Source of the DNA: Rutpela maculata
Taxonomy: Eukaryota; Arthropoda; Insecta; Coleoptera; Cerambycidae
DNA: 64,000 bases
Direction of reading: 5' to 3'
NCBI GenBank assembly: GCA_936432065.2
Contig: OW386287.2
Coordinates: forward strand, 1,116,001-1,180,000
Positions 56,264 to 59,801 of this stretch are shown one piece after another. The position numbers and the translations under genes were made by a program. The stretch's first letter is position 1. Each line of letters opens with the position of its first letter. The notes under the pieces were generated by a model, which saw only the letters and a list, made by a program, of their open reading frames with translations, searched no databases and had not been told where the DNA came from.

Positions 56264-57426
56264 CGACAGACCGATAGACAGACAGACCGACAGACAGAAA
56301 TTTTTTTTTCGCTAAAACTTAAAATCTCGACGTTTCATGACATTTTAAGCCTATTTGGGCAATAAAAATTTTTAAAAATTTTTTTTGTCGTTACTATACT
56401 TCCACTGGACGTGGAAGTAATAAAGAACTTATGGCCGGTTCAATGTGCATTTTCACATTTTTGTTAACAAAATGTCCATTTTGTTATTGTAATTACTCAG
56501 TAATTAATTTTTGTTTCAAAAATTTTGTTTTTCGTTAATATATAGCATCACCTAGATGCTCAATTTATTTTATCCCTTTAAAACACTTGTTTTAGAAAAA
56601 AATCCATCCCGCCATCGAAAAATGGCCGCATTTCGGTTAATTGCTATAAAATTAATTTAGAAACGCGAAATTAAAGATAATTTCTTCGTAAATGCCATAT
56701 TTCCGCGGATCCATAACTCATAAACTTTTTTGTTTCGTGAACTTTGACCTATTTTAAACTTATAACCAAAGTTTAAGGTCTGCACAAATTTTTTTCGAGT
56801 TACAGTGATTTTTTTCAATCTCTCCCTGTACTAACAACACAGAAAACAAATATAATAGGTCCATTCCTTTGCACAAAAAGTGTGACACTATTTTTGAGTC
56901 ACAAAGATGGCATCAATGCGGATATTATAAGTTAAAGAGAGATAATCTGACACCGGTGCAGATCAGTGCTACACTTTTAGTGCAAAGGAATAGCCCTAAT
57001 GATGTCAGAATACCATGGAAGCCATTTGCATGATGCCAACCTCGTTTTCGTGGCAATTTAAAATAATCATAATTTGCTGATTTTTTTTATAACAGGTTAT
57101 ATTTCTGCCATTTTTTTGTTATTGCAATAACAATTTAGTAAGAAATACTTGCAAAATATCATGCAACTGTCAGGTTTATTTATTTAATTGCTTAAAAATT
57201 ATTCTTTTACTTAATCATTACCTTGTGCGACAATAAAATTACTAACATTCAGGAGAATGTAATGATAAGTATTGTTTTATTTTACAGACGAGTCCACATA
57301 TCTGACTCTACATTGTCTTTCCTGAATGGGGAATTCGAAGTAGAACCCGGATACGGAGAAAAACGGGATGAAGCTCTCCGCATAGCAGGACTGAAAACAT
57401 TTTTCATAGTTAAAGTACTCATACCA
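1035..57426 (+). CDS. Ac3: Membrane adenylyl cyclase, partial gene (six exons: end of first membrane block plus C1 catalytic domain)
   Basis: Six plus-strand exons (1035-1184, 9916-10031, 25537-25648, 26437-26564, 53313-53471, 57288-57426) join in frame into 804 coding bases (268 codons), and every inner intron runs GT to AG. The product is a class III adenylyl cyclase, which makes cAMP from ATP at the plasma membrane downstream of G proteins. Visible are the tail of transmembrane helix 6, the helical linker with ERLLLSVLP, and the C1 domain with metal-binding Asp in ADIVGF and in LGDCYYC, then MRVGIHTG and WQFDVYSKD. The wording of C1 (AISSTYSAQELVKML, ISGAPKERPDHA) recalls insect Ac3/Ac39E rather than rutabaga or the AC9-like type. 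That paralogue choice is from memory and less sure than the family. Helices 1-5, the second membrane block and C2 are not in the window. No stop or frameshift is seen, so the gene looks functional despite heavy transposon load in its introns. Confidence 0.9.
1550..3099 (-). mobile_element. Mariner-like (IS630/Tc1-mariner) element with decayed transposase
   Basis: The element is about 1.55 kb with inverted ends of about 70 bp. Both ends read TACAGCG followed by TTTTGCTTGGAACCA, and both continue inward with TTTATTTAATGTCCGATTTA. TA target duplications lie at 1548-1549 and 3100-3101. The minus-strand transposase remnant lies at 1665-2098. The ends differ by several substitutions and the gene is broken, so this is an old non-autonomous copy. 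Confidence 0.85.
1665..2098 (-). pseudogene. Mariner-like transposase C-terminal half, frameshifted
   Basis: Two overlapping minus-strand frames (2098-1781, then 1859-1665) together give the C-terminal half of a DDE transposase. The first carries the second catalytic Asp in YFQLDGCIPH and the third in WPPRSPDL, with 37 residues between them (a DD37D-type spacing). It also has WIGR just before. The second continues with WGTLKSKVYKSRPQN and ERIDKFIEIEEDG, as in related elements. A frameshift near 1850 separates them. The N-terminal helix-turn-helix and first catalytic Asp are not recognisable in the remaining 2100-3000. Confidence 0.82.
3100..4583. other. Intron 1 sequence without a recognised gene
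   Basis: This is AT-rich intron sequence. It contains a TTTA run at about 3753-3771 and an AATAA-rich stretch at 3840-3890. These could be the tail of an old retroelement. No motif supports a family, and the overlapping short reading frames at 3966-4244 show no conserved pattern. Confidence 0.4.
4584..5215. mobile_element. Palindromic MITE with TA target site (632 bp)
   Basis: The terminal sequence CAGTATCGGCAAGTCCTGGA is repeated inverted at the right end. Similarity continues for about 110 bases (CGACTTAAC, GACCG.ATAAAACAATTATT). TA flanks both sides (4582-4583 and 5216-5217). The interior is AT-rich and non-coding. Confidence 0.75.
5390..6125 (-). pseudogene. Jockey/CR1-like non-LTR retrotransposon, 3' end of the RT gene
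   Basis: Read on the minus strand, the segment upstream of 5808 gives DECLNWKHHCETVISKVSS, then LYYAQVDSRLRYGICCWGNS. This runs straight into the open frame at 5807-5379 with QKRILRCIFGIPN, ENKILTLPGTYIFE and FIGPKLFNRLPDDIK. This order is the conserved C-terminal region of reverse transcriptases of jockey/CR1-like elements. At least two in-frame stops or shifts occur in 5820-6000, and the RT core is absent. This is a typical 5'-truncated copy. The last 45 residues are Lys-rich and diverge from the usual family end. Confidence 0.78.
6311..6351. repeat. Perfect 16-bp hairpin
   Basis: TAGCGTGAGTTATAAT at 6311-6326 is the exact reverse complement of 6336-6351, with a 9-base loop. It lies in non-coding intron sequence. 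Confidence 0.8.
6352..8588. other. Intron 1 sequence, no gene recognised
   Basis: This is AT-rich non-coding DNA apart from the hairpin at 7765-7807. The open frame at 6508-6843 shows no recognisable motif or codon bias and is treated as chance. Confidence 0.45.
7765..7807. repeat. Perfect 20-bp hairpin with three-base loop
   Basis: GGTAATAACTCACTTGAGCC at 7765-7784 pairs exactly with 7788-7807 across loop TTC. The flank to the right repeats ATTACC and GTTATTACC to about 7840. It resembles a rho-independent terminator but lies in an insect intron, so that role is not implied. Confidence 0.85.
8590..8796. repeat. Purine-rich minisatellite (GGTGGGAAGA-like units)
   Basis: About 200 bases are almost pure G and A on the plus strand. 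They are built from irregular units such as GGTGGGAAGAG and GGGATGGGAT. The opposite strand forms an open frame of Pro, Ser and Leu only (PLSFPFLPHLSPPLPS), which is a composition artefact. Confidence 0.8.
8872..9046. repeat. Long inverted repeat (about 68-bp arms) at the core of a fold-back element
   Basis: The left arm, about 8872-8938, contains ACACCTGGAAACCAAAAGCT. The right arm, about 8975-9046, is its near-perfect inverse. Both extend through the motif ACTACTAAAAAGTA. A 36-base spacer separates them. The arm at 9090-9544 continues outward and matches the element at 49247-50765. Confidence 0.82.
9090..9544. repeat. One arm of a fold-back element shared with 49247-50765
   Basis: The sequence matches both arms of the 49-kb copy. 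Shared blocks include TTTTTCCGGAAAAACTCGG, TTTTGGGCCAAAAAAGG, ACAAACACATTGCACAA and the end block GCGCTCCGTTGACTGGACT. Only one arm is present here; the other side is replaced by the purine-rich repeat and unrelated sequence. Confidence 0.75.
9916..10031 (+). CDS. Ac3: Adenylyl cyclase exon B: start of the C1 domain
   Basis: The exon is 116 bases, phase 0 in and phase 2 out, with acceptor TTTCCAG and donor GTATAC. It encodes ERLLLSVLPEHVAVQMR followed by DLDSADSQFKKIYMSRHENV and two bases of a Ser codon. ERLLLSVLP is the family signature at the entrance to C1. The loop between it and YMSRHENV is short, as in the Ac3-like group and unlike the longer loop of AC2. The split Ser codon (AG + C) is completed by the next exon. 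Confidence 0.92.
11081..11472. mobile_element. Palindromic mariner MITE (392 bp, TA-flanked)
   Basis: Both ends begin TACAGGGTGTAAC and match inverted over about 150 bases (ACACAGAAAAAGATACAC, AAAGTTACAAATT). TA flanks at 11079-11080 and 11473-11474. It is nested inside the hAT element. Confidence 0.82.
11932..12500. mobile_element. GC-rich hAT-type MITE, itself carrying a smaller MITE
   Basis: The element is flanked by the direct repeat GCCAGTAA (11924-11931 and 12501-12508). The ends are inverted relatives: left AGGGGCGGGCTGGC, and the right read inward AGGGACGGACTGGC. The block CCCGGTGGGACTT follows at both ends in the same orientation. Its high GC content contrasts sharply with the surroundings. 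An inner element sits at 11991-12252. Confidence 0.72.
11991..12252. mobile_element. Small MITE with CAGTGCCGGATTT-type ends
   Basis: The left end is CAGTGCCGGATTT and the right end, read inward, is CAGGGACGGTTTT. GCCCCTAGGCCCGG is near the left end, with its inverse near the right. Candidate 8-bp flanks match only 5 of 8. A right-end fragment of the same family ends at 26196. Confidence 0.6.
13136..13370 (-). pseudogene. Mariner-like transposase fragment (second catalytic Asp region)
   Basis: Minus-strand reading gives IGSHFIHDNLNTENFINILR, then EEIEPFVDNMPV, then LVYQYDGVPGH and RNYLNAQFGKDLIG. This is the order of the middle of mariner-like transposases, with QQDGAPPH degraded to YQYDGVPGH. 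The third catalytic Asp motif is lost after LIG. It belongs to the same gene as 15237-15440. Confidence 0.72.
13436..15285. other. Inserted DNA of unknown type splitting a mariner-like transposase
   Basis: The transposase piece ending at HENPHI (near 15290) should continue into FGFSLWC (near 13430). About 1.85 kb lies between. The insert is AT-rich and has no open frame or family signature that I recognise. Its exact borders and any target duplication are unclear. Confidence 0.45.
15237..15440 (-). pseudogene. Mariner-like transposase fragment (first catalytic Asp region)
   Basis: The minus strand reads MSGFEGTIIWTDEAHISNTG, then IFNRHNNHHWAHENPHIV. WTDE carries the first catalytic Asp, and NRHN.H.WA.ENPH is the usual following motif. 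The match stops abruptly after HIV at the inserted DNA. The segment at 15441-15720 appears to be upstream coding sequence of the same gene with stops. Confidence 0.75.
15918..16180. mobile_element. hAT-type MITE (263 bp) with 8-bp target duplication
   Basis: The left end is CAAGTGCGGATCTGG and the right end, read inward, is CAAGCGCGGATTTA. GTTGTTGT is duplicated at 15910-15917 and 16181-16188. It contains poly-G tracts at 15944-15950 and 16131-16144. It is inserted into a GTT tract of the right arm of the surrounding mariner-like element. Confidence 0.82.
16611..17589. other. Intron 2 sequence, nothing recognised
   Basis: This is AT-rich intron DNA with no repeat pairing or coding motif that I could see. 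Confidence 0.4.
17590..18270. repeat. Tandem repeat, about 153-bp units, interrupted by a minisatellite
   Basis: Three and a half units share CGAGATAATTTGAAAAA, a GTAG.TCAAAA block, CTACAAATTTACGCTTCTGA and TTTCGTGCTCTACAAACT. CAATAGTTAACGAGATAATT recurs at 17721 and 17874. The last unit is split by 18015-18164. Confidence 0.82.
18015..18164. repeat. Minisatellite of 15-17-bp CCGACARATTGG units
   Basis: About nine copies of CCGACAAATTGGGCAC or CCGACAGATTGGACAC. It is embedded in the 153-bp tandem array. In two minus-strand frames it mimics a pentapeptide-repeat protein (NLSGAQFVG), which is an effect of the short DNA repeat. Confidence 0.88.
18725..18995. repeat. Inverted repeat (MITE-like palindrome)
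   Basis: GGTATTTCCGTCAGTTCATT at about 18832 is exactly inverted at about 18902-18922. A weaker outer pair (AGAACTACCA / TGGTAGTTCT) lies near 18730 and 18980. It is non-coding. Confidence 0.65.
18996..20758. other. Intron 2 sequence, nothing recognised
   Basis: AT-rich non-coding sequence. The short open frames here (for example 19238-19050 minus and 20394-20615 plus) have no motif or conservation cue. Confidence 0.4.
20979..21660. repeat. Five tandem units of about 128 bp (arm of FB2)
   Basis: GTTTTTGAGGTT recurs at about 20979, 21107, 21235, 21364 and 21515. Each is followed by TTTCATTCTTAGGGTGAAAA, GGGGTGTAAAAATGAAAATT and ACGTAATTTTCATT. The last two units carry an extra 20-odd bases containing CATGCCA. 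Confidence 0.88.
22736..24096. mobile_element. Insertion of unknown type inside the right arm of FB2
   Basis: The right arm breaks after CTCGATTTTC (22735) and resumes at CACCCTAA (about 24097), exactly where the left arm is continuous. The 1.36-kb insert starts with a 200-bp hairpin (22741-22948) and continues with non-coding sequence. Its right border has no recognised inverted repeat. Confidence 0.6.
22741..22948. repeat. About 200-bp hairpin with GC-rich core
   Basis: GTGCTTAAAATTTTATC at the left pairs with GATAAAATTTAAAGCAC at the right. GTGCAAATTGGCAGTTT pairs with AAACTGCCAATTTGCAC. The core ATTAAATCCC..CCGC pairs with GCGG.GGGATTTAAT. Confidence 0.8.
24351..24820. mobile_element. 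TIR element (470 bp) with 10-bp flanking duplication
   Basis: Near-perfect inverted ends of about 44 bp start ATCGCCAGAAAGTGTGGGCC and continue CATCAGG.GCGCA.CCAGAAAGGT. The direct repeat TTATTTTATT flanks at 24341-24350 and 24821-24830. The interior is non-coding. A 9-10-bp duplication and long TIRs would fit a Mutator-like MITE, but low-complexity flanks make the exact length uncertain. It sits at the outer border of FB2. Confidence 0.8.
24831..25536. other. End of intron 2, nothing recognised
   Basis: AT-rich intron sequence leading to the acceptor at 25531-25536. Confidence 0.4.
25537..25648 (+). CDS. Ac3: Adenylyl cyclase exon C: first metal-binding aspartate
   Basis: The exon is 112 bases with acceptor TTTCCAG and donor GTAAGC. 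It starts with the last base of a split Ser codon and ends in phase 0. The encoded segment SILYADIVGFTAISSTYS then AQELVKMLNELFARFDKLAE is among the most conserved of class III cyclases. The Asp of ADIVGF binds both catalytic metal ions in the C1-C2 active site. All expected residues are present. Confidence 0.95.
25801..26196. repeat. Fragments of MITEs in intron 3
   Basis: A solitary mariner-type end (TACAGGGTGATTCACTTC) lies near 25805, without a partner. A right end of the CAGTGCCGGATT family (AATCCGGCACTG) finishes at 26196. Both look truncated. Confidence 0.4.
26437..26564 (+). CDS. Ac3: Adenylyl cyclase exon D: second metal-binding aspartate
   Basis: The exon is 128 bases, phase 0 in and phase 2 out, with acceptor TTTTTTGCAG and donor GTAAGT. 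It encodes KYQQLRIKILGDCYYC, ISGAPKERPDHAVLC and VHMGLSMVKAI, then two bases of a Lys codon. The Asp in LGDCYYC is the second metal-binding residue of C1. It is separated from exon C by the shortest intron in the window (788 bases). The 26.7-kb intron that follows holds most of the mobile DNA described here. Confidence 0.95.
28777..29500. repeat. 72-bp direct repeat bracketing about 575 bp in the FB1 loop
   Basis: TATTATTTTGGGTTTTCAGC through CTTTCATATACCATTGGT occurs at 28782-28852 and again at 29430-29498, with nearly no change. The intervening DNA includes an RT-like fragment (28929-29040). The arrangement looks like a segmental duplication or a large insertion. Confidence 0.8.
28929..29040 (+). 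pseudogene. Short reverse-transcriptase-like fragment (YxDD), shared with 52571-52670
   Basis: The plus strand contains YIDDSSLIM, close to YTDDLNLIM at about 52618-52644. Both are preceded by the same CATTCA/ATTCAG.ATGAAAAACAA stretch. The motif resembles the RT catalytic YADD box, but the open context is under 40 codons. The two sites are clearly copies of each other; their identity as RT is tentative. Confidence 0.35.
29503..30641 (+). pseudogene. Broken gene: PIN/FEN-like protein ending in a CXC (tesmin/TSO1-like) domain
   Basis: Four or more plus-strand frames succeed each other. 29503-29790 gives KKSSLYDIFNAVRERPIDFS and INRVVRLKQGTF. 29768-30121 gives VVDADVLIVQNA, VVIGGQDIDLLALIIAFAP, then LFVHAFSGCDTTSAFFGKRK. 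About 30130-30290 gives LEEVVRIFNICSSTKDEI and ALSVYKAHKK. 30280-30431 gives EVLHQHSYRVFLQIHASRG and LEPTEWG. 30521-30641 gives a cysteine cluster, C-x3-C-x-C-x6-C-x3-C-x2-C-x4-C, then CLNSKFEEVFVDE and a stop. The order of acids (DAD, QDIDLL, GCDTT..GK) resembles PIN/FEN nucleases; this is inference. I recall the same architecture as a highly multicopy, uncharacterised family in insects and cnidarians, which suggests a transposon gene. A stretch between the first two parts appears deleted. It is not functional. Confidence 0.75.
32451..33322. mobile_element. Near-complete palindromic mariner MITE (872 bp)
   Basis: The ends CAGTGTTTGCCAAAAAGTCT and, read inward from the right, CGGTGTCTGCCAAAAAGTCT are flanked by TA. 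The arms match almost to the centre: CCATATGGAAAACTC, TTATTGACTTT, AGAATTATTAATA, GCTAAAAGTTCTTCAA. Each arm is about 420 bp. It has no coding capacity. Confidence 0.85.
33323..34654. other. Intron 4 sequence with a (GT)n microsatellite
   Basis: (TG)11-12 lies at 34551-34573. Nothing else was recognised. Open frames around 33506-33780 overlap on both strands and lack any motif. Confidence 0.5.
34655..36384. mobile_element. Fold-back element FB3 (1.73 kb), same family as FB1 arms
   Basis: The ends CAGTAACTAGAG and the inverted right end ACTG are flanked by TA (34653-34654, 36385-36386). Long inverted arms share AACTTCGGAATAATGTCATA, CATTTTTGGCAGTATAATAG, AGAAGAAAAGGTTCTATGCA and CGAAAA.TATTACTTTATCG. 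Inner units with GACACCTACGTCA and AAATATCTC.GAAA recur inverted around 35500. The block GAGGTTTTAACTTC.GAATAA also occurs in FB1 at about 27669. It is non-coding. Confidence 0.78.
36385..38312. other. Intron 4 sequence, nothing recognised
   Basis: AT-rich, non-coding, no repeat pairing seen. Confidence 0.4.
38313..38705 (+). repeat. Dispersed repeat, copy A of the GGGGTGG/GACA family
   Basis: It shares with 55681-56423 the blocks GGAATCACTACTTCCACATC, GGGGGTGGCTAATGCCA and TATATACTAAATACCAATTT, then TTACCCCAATTTACCCC. The copy stops before the GACA tract present in copy B. Confidence 0.72.
39381..39697. mobile_element. MITE (317 bp) with ACTTGTG target duplication
   Basis: The inverted ends are CACAGTATAGAGAAGACCAG and, read inward from the right, CACAGTAGAGAAAAGACCAG, continuing to CAGCGG. 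The 7-bp direct repeat ACTTGTG lies at 39374-39380 and 39698-39704. The interior has repeated CCACTGCGCATC and CCCACGCGCAT. Short frames on both strands here are not genes. Confidence 0.8.
39698..41484. other. Intron 4 sequence, nothing recognised
   Basis: Non-coding. The open frames at 41123-41428 overlap in two frames with no motif. Confidence 0.4.
41485..41865. repeat. 76-bp tandem repeat, about five units
   Basis: GGCGTACTTT recurs at 41561, 41637, 41713 and 41789, exactly 76 apart. Each unit is two related halves built on GTACTTTTGAAAAAT and CAAGCCAAATTTCAA. The outer units are degenerate. Confidence 0.88.
44291..45351. mobile_element. Unclassified TIR element with internal tandem repeats (1,061 bp)
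   Basis: The left end is CCCAGACAGCACTCGATAGC and the right end, read inward, is TTCCCACACAGCACAGGATG. GTAA flanks both sides (44287-44290, 45352-45355). Both subterminal regions are dense in short motifs GGATAACC, GGACATCC and GGATAGCC in both orientations. An 80-bp tandem repeat with about 2.5 units lies at 44370-44596. A direct repeat with CCATTTTG.CTGTTATTAGGA occurs near 44926 and 45211. No coding capacity was found. Confidence 0.78.
45688..46715 (-). pseudogene. Mariner-like (DD37D-type) transposase, nearly full length, two or more frameshifts
   Basis: The N-terminal part (46715-46407) has the paired helix-turn-helix region, with RLYQDHFRNRPIPS, FVDPHISIRQLATE and SYSSIQRILRD. The central part after a shift (46406-45919) has IVNRHNCHYWSQDNPH, INVWCGILNGQIIGP, FYEGKLTRERYLQFL, the second catalytic Asp in LQQDGAPPHN and YPGRWIGNRS. 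A further shift near 45918 leads to PARSPDLTPLYFFLW, LKERVYFTSLNDVEDLKNRI and a C-terminus FEQMKQ with a stop at about 45688. The spacing between second and third Asp is about 37 residues. Total length is about 340 codons, normal for the family. It is inactive as it stands. Confidence 0.83.
47184..49246. repeat. Intron 4 sequence with degenerate tandem repeats (about 47500-48200)
   Basis: Around 47770-48200, three loose units of about 150 bp share ATTCCAAG or AAGGATCC, GTCACAAT, CCCCAATC, a TCAGGG.TATGGG block and GGTTA. Around 47500-47770, weaker units share TTTTTCACTAAAGTA.. and GTGTCAATTAAAT. The rest is unremarkable. Confidence 0.5.
50239..50312. repeat. Palindrome with core GGCCTAGGCC
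   Basis: AAAACCGTACGGGAA pairs with TTCCCGTACGGTTTT, and the core TTTCCCGGCCTAGGCCGGGA is self-complementary. A few unpaired bases lie between (CGTTAC opposite GAATAACA). Confidence 0.85.
50461..50600. repeat. 140-bp palindrome with GC core; half copy at 52919-53050
   Basis: The arms begin AATAGTATGTGTACTTCGGT and end with its loose inverse (CTAAATACACAATATACTAT). Inside, CATTCCCGGAC pairs with GTCCGGGAATG, and TTGTTGGCCTCGGC with GCCTCGGCCAACAA around loop TAAC. A copy in inverse orientation at 52919-53050 keeps the outer arms but not the full core. Confidence 0.85.
51528..52575 (-). pseudogene. Jockey/CR1-like non-LTR retrotransposon, RT domain to 3' end
   Basis: Three minus-strand frames run in family order. 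52575-52388 has MFQYGVRGTAESSHLMNRSQ and FTSMGVPRGSI (RT motif B). About 52400-52140 has FIIFVNDLSNAITN, then a degraded catalytic box TSCADDNNILIKG and LVLNANKTQCMFF. 52135-51528 has FLGIYFDSNLTWNSHADN, SVLKYGVILFWE, KNNLLTLPGIYIFH and the C-terminal YLYNHLPRDIK. Tyr of YADD is replaced by Cys. Frameshifts separate the parts. It is 5'-truncated, and an AT-rich tail follows to about 51470. Confidence 0.8.
52571..52670 (+). pseudogene. RT-like YxDD fragment, copy of 28929-29040
   Basis: The plus strand reads IYTDDLNLIMLVY within about 100 bases that match 28929-29040. It abuts the minus-strand RT remnant. It is too short to classify. Confidence 0.35.
52919..53175. repeat. Inverted, partial copy of the hairpin-bearing insert of FB4
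   Basis: Read on the minus strand it follows 50390-50600: GTTAGATTGTAATGAAGAAA, CTTAATTTATAA, TATTGATTGTGAT, AAAAAATAGTATGTGTA, CACATTCCCGGACTTC. About 110 bases of the first copy, including half of its first hairpin, are absent here. It lies 140 bases upstream of adenylyl cyclase exon E. Confidence 0.72.
53313..53471 (+). CDS. Ac3: Adenylyl cyclase exon E: C1 core
   Basis: The exon is 159 bases. It opens with the third base of the split Lys codon after acceptor GGCTTCCAG and ends with GG of a split Gly codon before donor GTGAGA. It encodes YVQQTANSPVDMRVGIHTG, then AVLAGVLGQRQWQFDVYSKD and VELANKMESSGLP. MRVGIHTG and the FDV.S.DV.LAN..E..G run are standard C1 motifs. Tyr replaces the Trp more usual in FDVWS. 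Phase and reading frame fit exons D and F exactly. Confidence 0.94.
54114..54545. mobile_element. MITE (432 bp) with about 115-bp inverted ends
   Basis: Both ends start CAGTGATGGAAAAT and share CAATTCGAGC, TTCAATCGTACAGCAATACA and CTTGGAATAACATGTATTT in inverse orientation. The flanks carry an imperfect 8-bp duplication (shared GGCGCA). This is consistent with a hAT-type MITE. Confidence 0.75.
54546..55565. other. Intron 5 sequence, nothing recognised
   Basis: AT-rich, non-coding. Confidence 0.4.
55681..56423 (+). repeat. Dispersed repeat, copy B of the GGGGTGG/GACA family (about 740 bp, fullest copy)
   Basis: It starts CCGCTGCCCAAGGAATCACT and holds GGGGTGG-rich blocks (55825-55870, 55955-55975). 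It also has TTTACCCC repeats, CAAATTTCAAGTCAATATCT, a (GACA)n tract at 56226-56298, then AAAATCTCGACGTTTCATGA. It ends in a short hairpin, TACTTCCAC/GTGGAAGTA. The CAAATTTCAAG..GACAGACAGA pattern resembles tails I recall from non-LTR elements of arthropods, but no coding part supports that. Confidence 0.72.
56226..56298. repeat. (GACA)n microsatellite
   Basis: About 17 GACA units with a few GACC and GATA variants, inside repeat copy B. Confidence 0.92.
56858..56996. mobile_element. Short MITE (139 bp, TA-flanked)
   Basis: The left end GGTCCATTCCTTTGCACAAA and the inverted right end (TTTAGTGCAAAGGAATAGCCC) share ATTCCTTTGCAC.AAAAGTGT. TA flanks both sides (56856-56857, 56997-56998). It lies 290 bases before exon F. 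Confidence 0.78.
57288..57426 (+). CDS. Ac3: Adenylyl cyclase exon F: end of the C1 catalytic core
   Basis: The exon is 139 bases. It opens by completing the split Gly codon after acceptor TTTTACAG and ends in phase 0 before donor GTAAGT. It encodes RVHISDSTLSFLNGEFEVEP, then GYGEKRDEALRIAGLKTFFI and VKVLIP. This is the C-terminal strand and helix set of C1, ending at the TFFI position where family members enter the C1b linker. No following exon could be recognised before the window ends, so the next intron is at least 6.5 kb, or C1b is too divergent to see. Confidence 0.92.
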
Positions 57427-59480
57427 GTAAGTATTCTCCATGTGGGCGCAAACCTGACTACTTCTAATTAGCTTTAGAATTATGTAAACGCAGTTTGAAT
57501 AACCTGAAATTCCTAGTGTGCCGCTTAATGGTATTTTCGTTAATACAAAAGTAAGCCTACGCAAAAACCTATATTTATTAATGTTGAAATTATTTCTTCG
57601 CCGTTATGTTCCTTCTGTATTTTGACTCAACATATTAAAAATGTGCAAAAATGTAAGTAGGGAAACACCTTCTAAATGACATATTCTATATAAAGGCTAA
57701 ACATAAAAGAGCATCCACAGATGTTAAATAATAGTATATTATGTAACGACCATTTAATGAAGGCTATTAAGACACGGGCATGAGAATTGTGAGTTTCATA
57801 CAGCAGGGTTCATAGAGACCTGGAAAGCCTGAAAAAATCAGGGAATTTGAAAATAATTTTTCTCCTCCCCCCGTTCACCAAAAAAAAAAGGAAAAAAAAT
57901 CAGTTTTGGACTTCTAGTTTTGTGCCGATTATTTAGTGATGCCGCAGTGTCCCCTCCCAGCTCATCAATTATTAGACCTGTAAAAAACCTTCCAATAGTC
58001 CTGGAAACCTGGAAAAGTCGGGGAATTTAAGTTTGAAAAATTGCTCTGAACTCTGTACAAGCCTAAATAAATTTCAGAATTAACTTAATGGTCAAAGCAA
58101 GCACAAACATATAATTTGATGTTTCTAAAGAGAGACATCTTCAATTGTTTTAACGCACTTTTATGATTCGGCACTTCACATTTTTTATTATTTTTCACTA
58201 TTGCCATAAACATGTTTCACGTACTTACAAAAAATAATTGAAAAATATATAGTTTTTTTAACAGTCATACAAAAATAATATTGTTGCAAAAAACATAACA
58301 GAAGAATCACATTGTCATACATTTTCTATGCCGATGCCAATTTAATAACTTCGATAACCATTTACAATCTATCTGATAGTGTGTAATAAACATTTGTGGT
58401 TGTAGTGGACTTTACTATTTCCATACCGGTGAATGTCTCTTTAATTGATTGCAGGCTTGTGCATGTTTTACGTACCTATTAAATAATTTTAGTACCGGAA
58501 TTTGGGCGGGCGTAACTCATTTCGTATAAGGTTTCATTAATATTTTATTTCAATTTCTCGTATTGAAGACGAGGGATGTTGTACCGAATACTGAATTATT
58601 TACAGTTGGTTCGATTACTGGAGAATTTTTAATGTTGCAAGTCATGTTTAGTGTAGTGTTCGTAAGGTTATTAATTGGACATAGCAATTTTTTGTTGATA
58701 CATGTAAACATTACAAGGAGTTTAGCAAAAAGTTTTGGATTAAATATTTTTGTTTACAAATGACGAAGATGTAAAGAATGTCATATCTCGGCTTCCAATT
58801 GACATAGACGAAACCGTTTTTTTTTATAGTTTTTTTTTAAACGCTTTTGATACATGCAAATAATTTTTATTTTTGGTTAAAATATTGAAGAGCAAAATGT
58901 ATTTATTTCTAAATTACGTTTAACAAATTGAGTTCGATGGTATCAGATTCTGGTTTAAACATGTTTTGCAGAGAGAAGATATTTTTTTTCCACATGGTAT
59001 CGCAAGTATCCCCATTTTCTAAAACGAGATACTCGACATTCTCCTTTAGCCAATATAGCTATATTTACGTTGGCGCCAAAGTATAGTACTTCAATCAAAT
59101 AGGGAAAATTAGAGGGAAAAACTGATGTTCATTAAGGTTTACTATTAAACATACTAAAAGTCCCCAGCTCAAACTGTTGCGCACGAGCCGCCATCTTAGA
59201 AAGATGGTGCTCTGATTCAGTTCTTTACTTATATCTCTCTAACCATTAGCGATATCGAAATTATGTTTATATAAAAAATGAAGCTTATAAAATTCTCTAC
59301 AATGCATTCTTGAAATGCAATGTTATATGCATTTTTTTTCGCATCTGTTATTATTCTCTTTGGAAATACGAAAGCAAAGGGTATATTGCATTTCAAAAAC
59401 TGTAGATATTGCTCGTAGAGGAAAAAATGATGTCACTGTATCAGTCATAGAATTCGCAACACATTCAAAATGCCCGCCAT
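57427..59480. other. Downstream intron, mostly unrecognised
   Basis: Around 57800-58040, two loose direct copies of CTGGAAA.CCTGAAAA and TC.GGGAATTT resemble ends of hAT-type MITEs I recall. No inverted pairing was secured. The rest is AT-rich and non-coding. Confidence 0.4.
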
Positions 59481-59484
59481 GGGT

Positions 59485-59560
59485 CGATATTTCACTCAGT
59501 CTGTTCGTCTGTCCGCCTGCCCCTCCGCCCCTCACGTCTCTTTTAAGCTAAATAAAGTTC
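59485..59560 (-). repeat. Fragment of the GACA-tract repeat family
   Basis: A short tract with GTCTGTTCGTCTGTCCGCCT is the inverse of the GACAGACA region, next to a GGGTCGATATTTC-type block. It is truncated and degenerate. Confidence 0.4.
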
Positions 59561-59624
59561 CATTTTATTGAAATTGGGAGAATAAATTAGTGTTAGCTAG
59601 AGGAAGAACACCAGCGTTTTGTTA

Positions 59625-59801
59625 AAAAATAGATCAGTAAATAAAAATATCACGACACATTTTATGAAAAAAATACACGCGAAGAGTGTAAAAAAGTGAA
59701 AGTATGGCCCTTAAACCAATAATCTTATCAAAGATTACAACACTCTTCACGTGAATTTTTTTTCATAAAATATTACATAACCTTTTTGTTTACTGATCGA
59801 T
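59625..59801. repeat. MITE-like inverted repeat (about 58-bp arms)
   Basis: GATCAGTAAATAAAAA at the left and its inverse TTTTTGTTTACTGATC at the right. Inner arms share TTTTATGAAAAAAA and GAAGAGTGT. No clear target duplication. Confidence 0.7.

Larger units (their letters stand above)
55566..56830. repeat. Copy of one FB1 arm, interrupted by repeat copy B
   Basis: 55566-55680 and 56418-56830 together follow the right arm of FB1 (31547-32092): CTTCCATCAAAAGTTCT, ATGATTTTTTGTTTGTTTCT, TATATAGCATCACCTAG, TTTGTTTCGTGAACTTTG and a CCCTGTA end. The opposite arm is missing. The break falls inside a block that is continuous in FB1 (ACAAAAAATAAAGATGTTAT). Confidence 0.78.
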
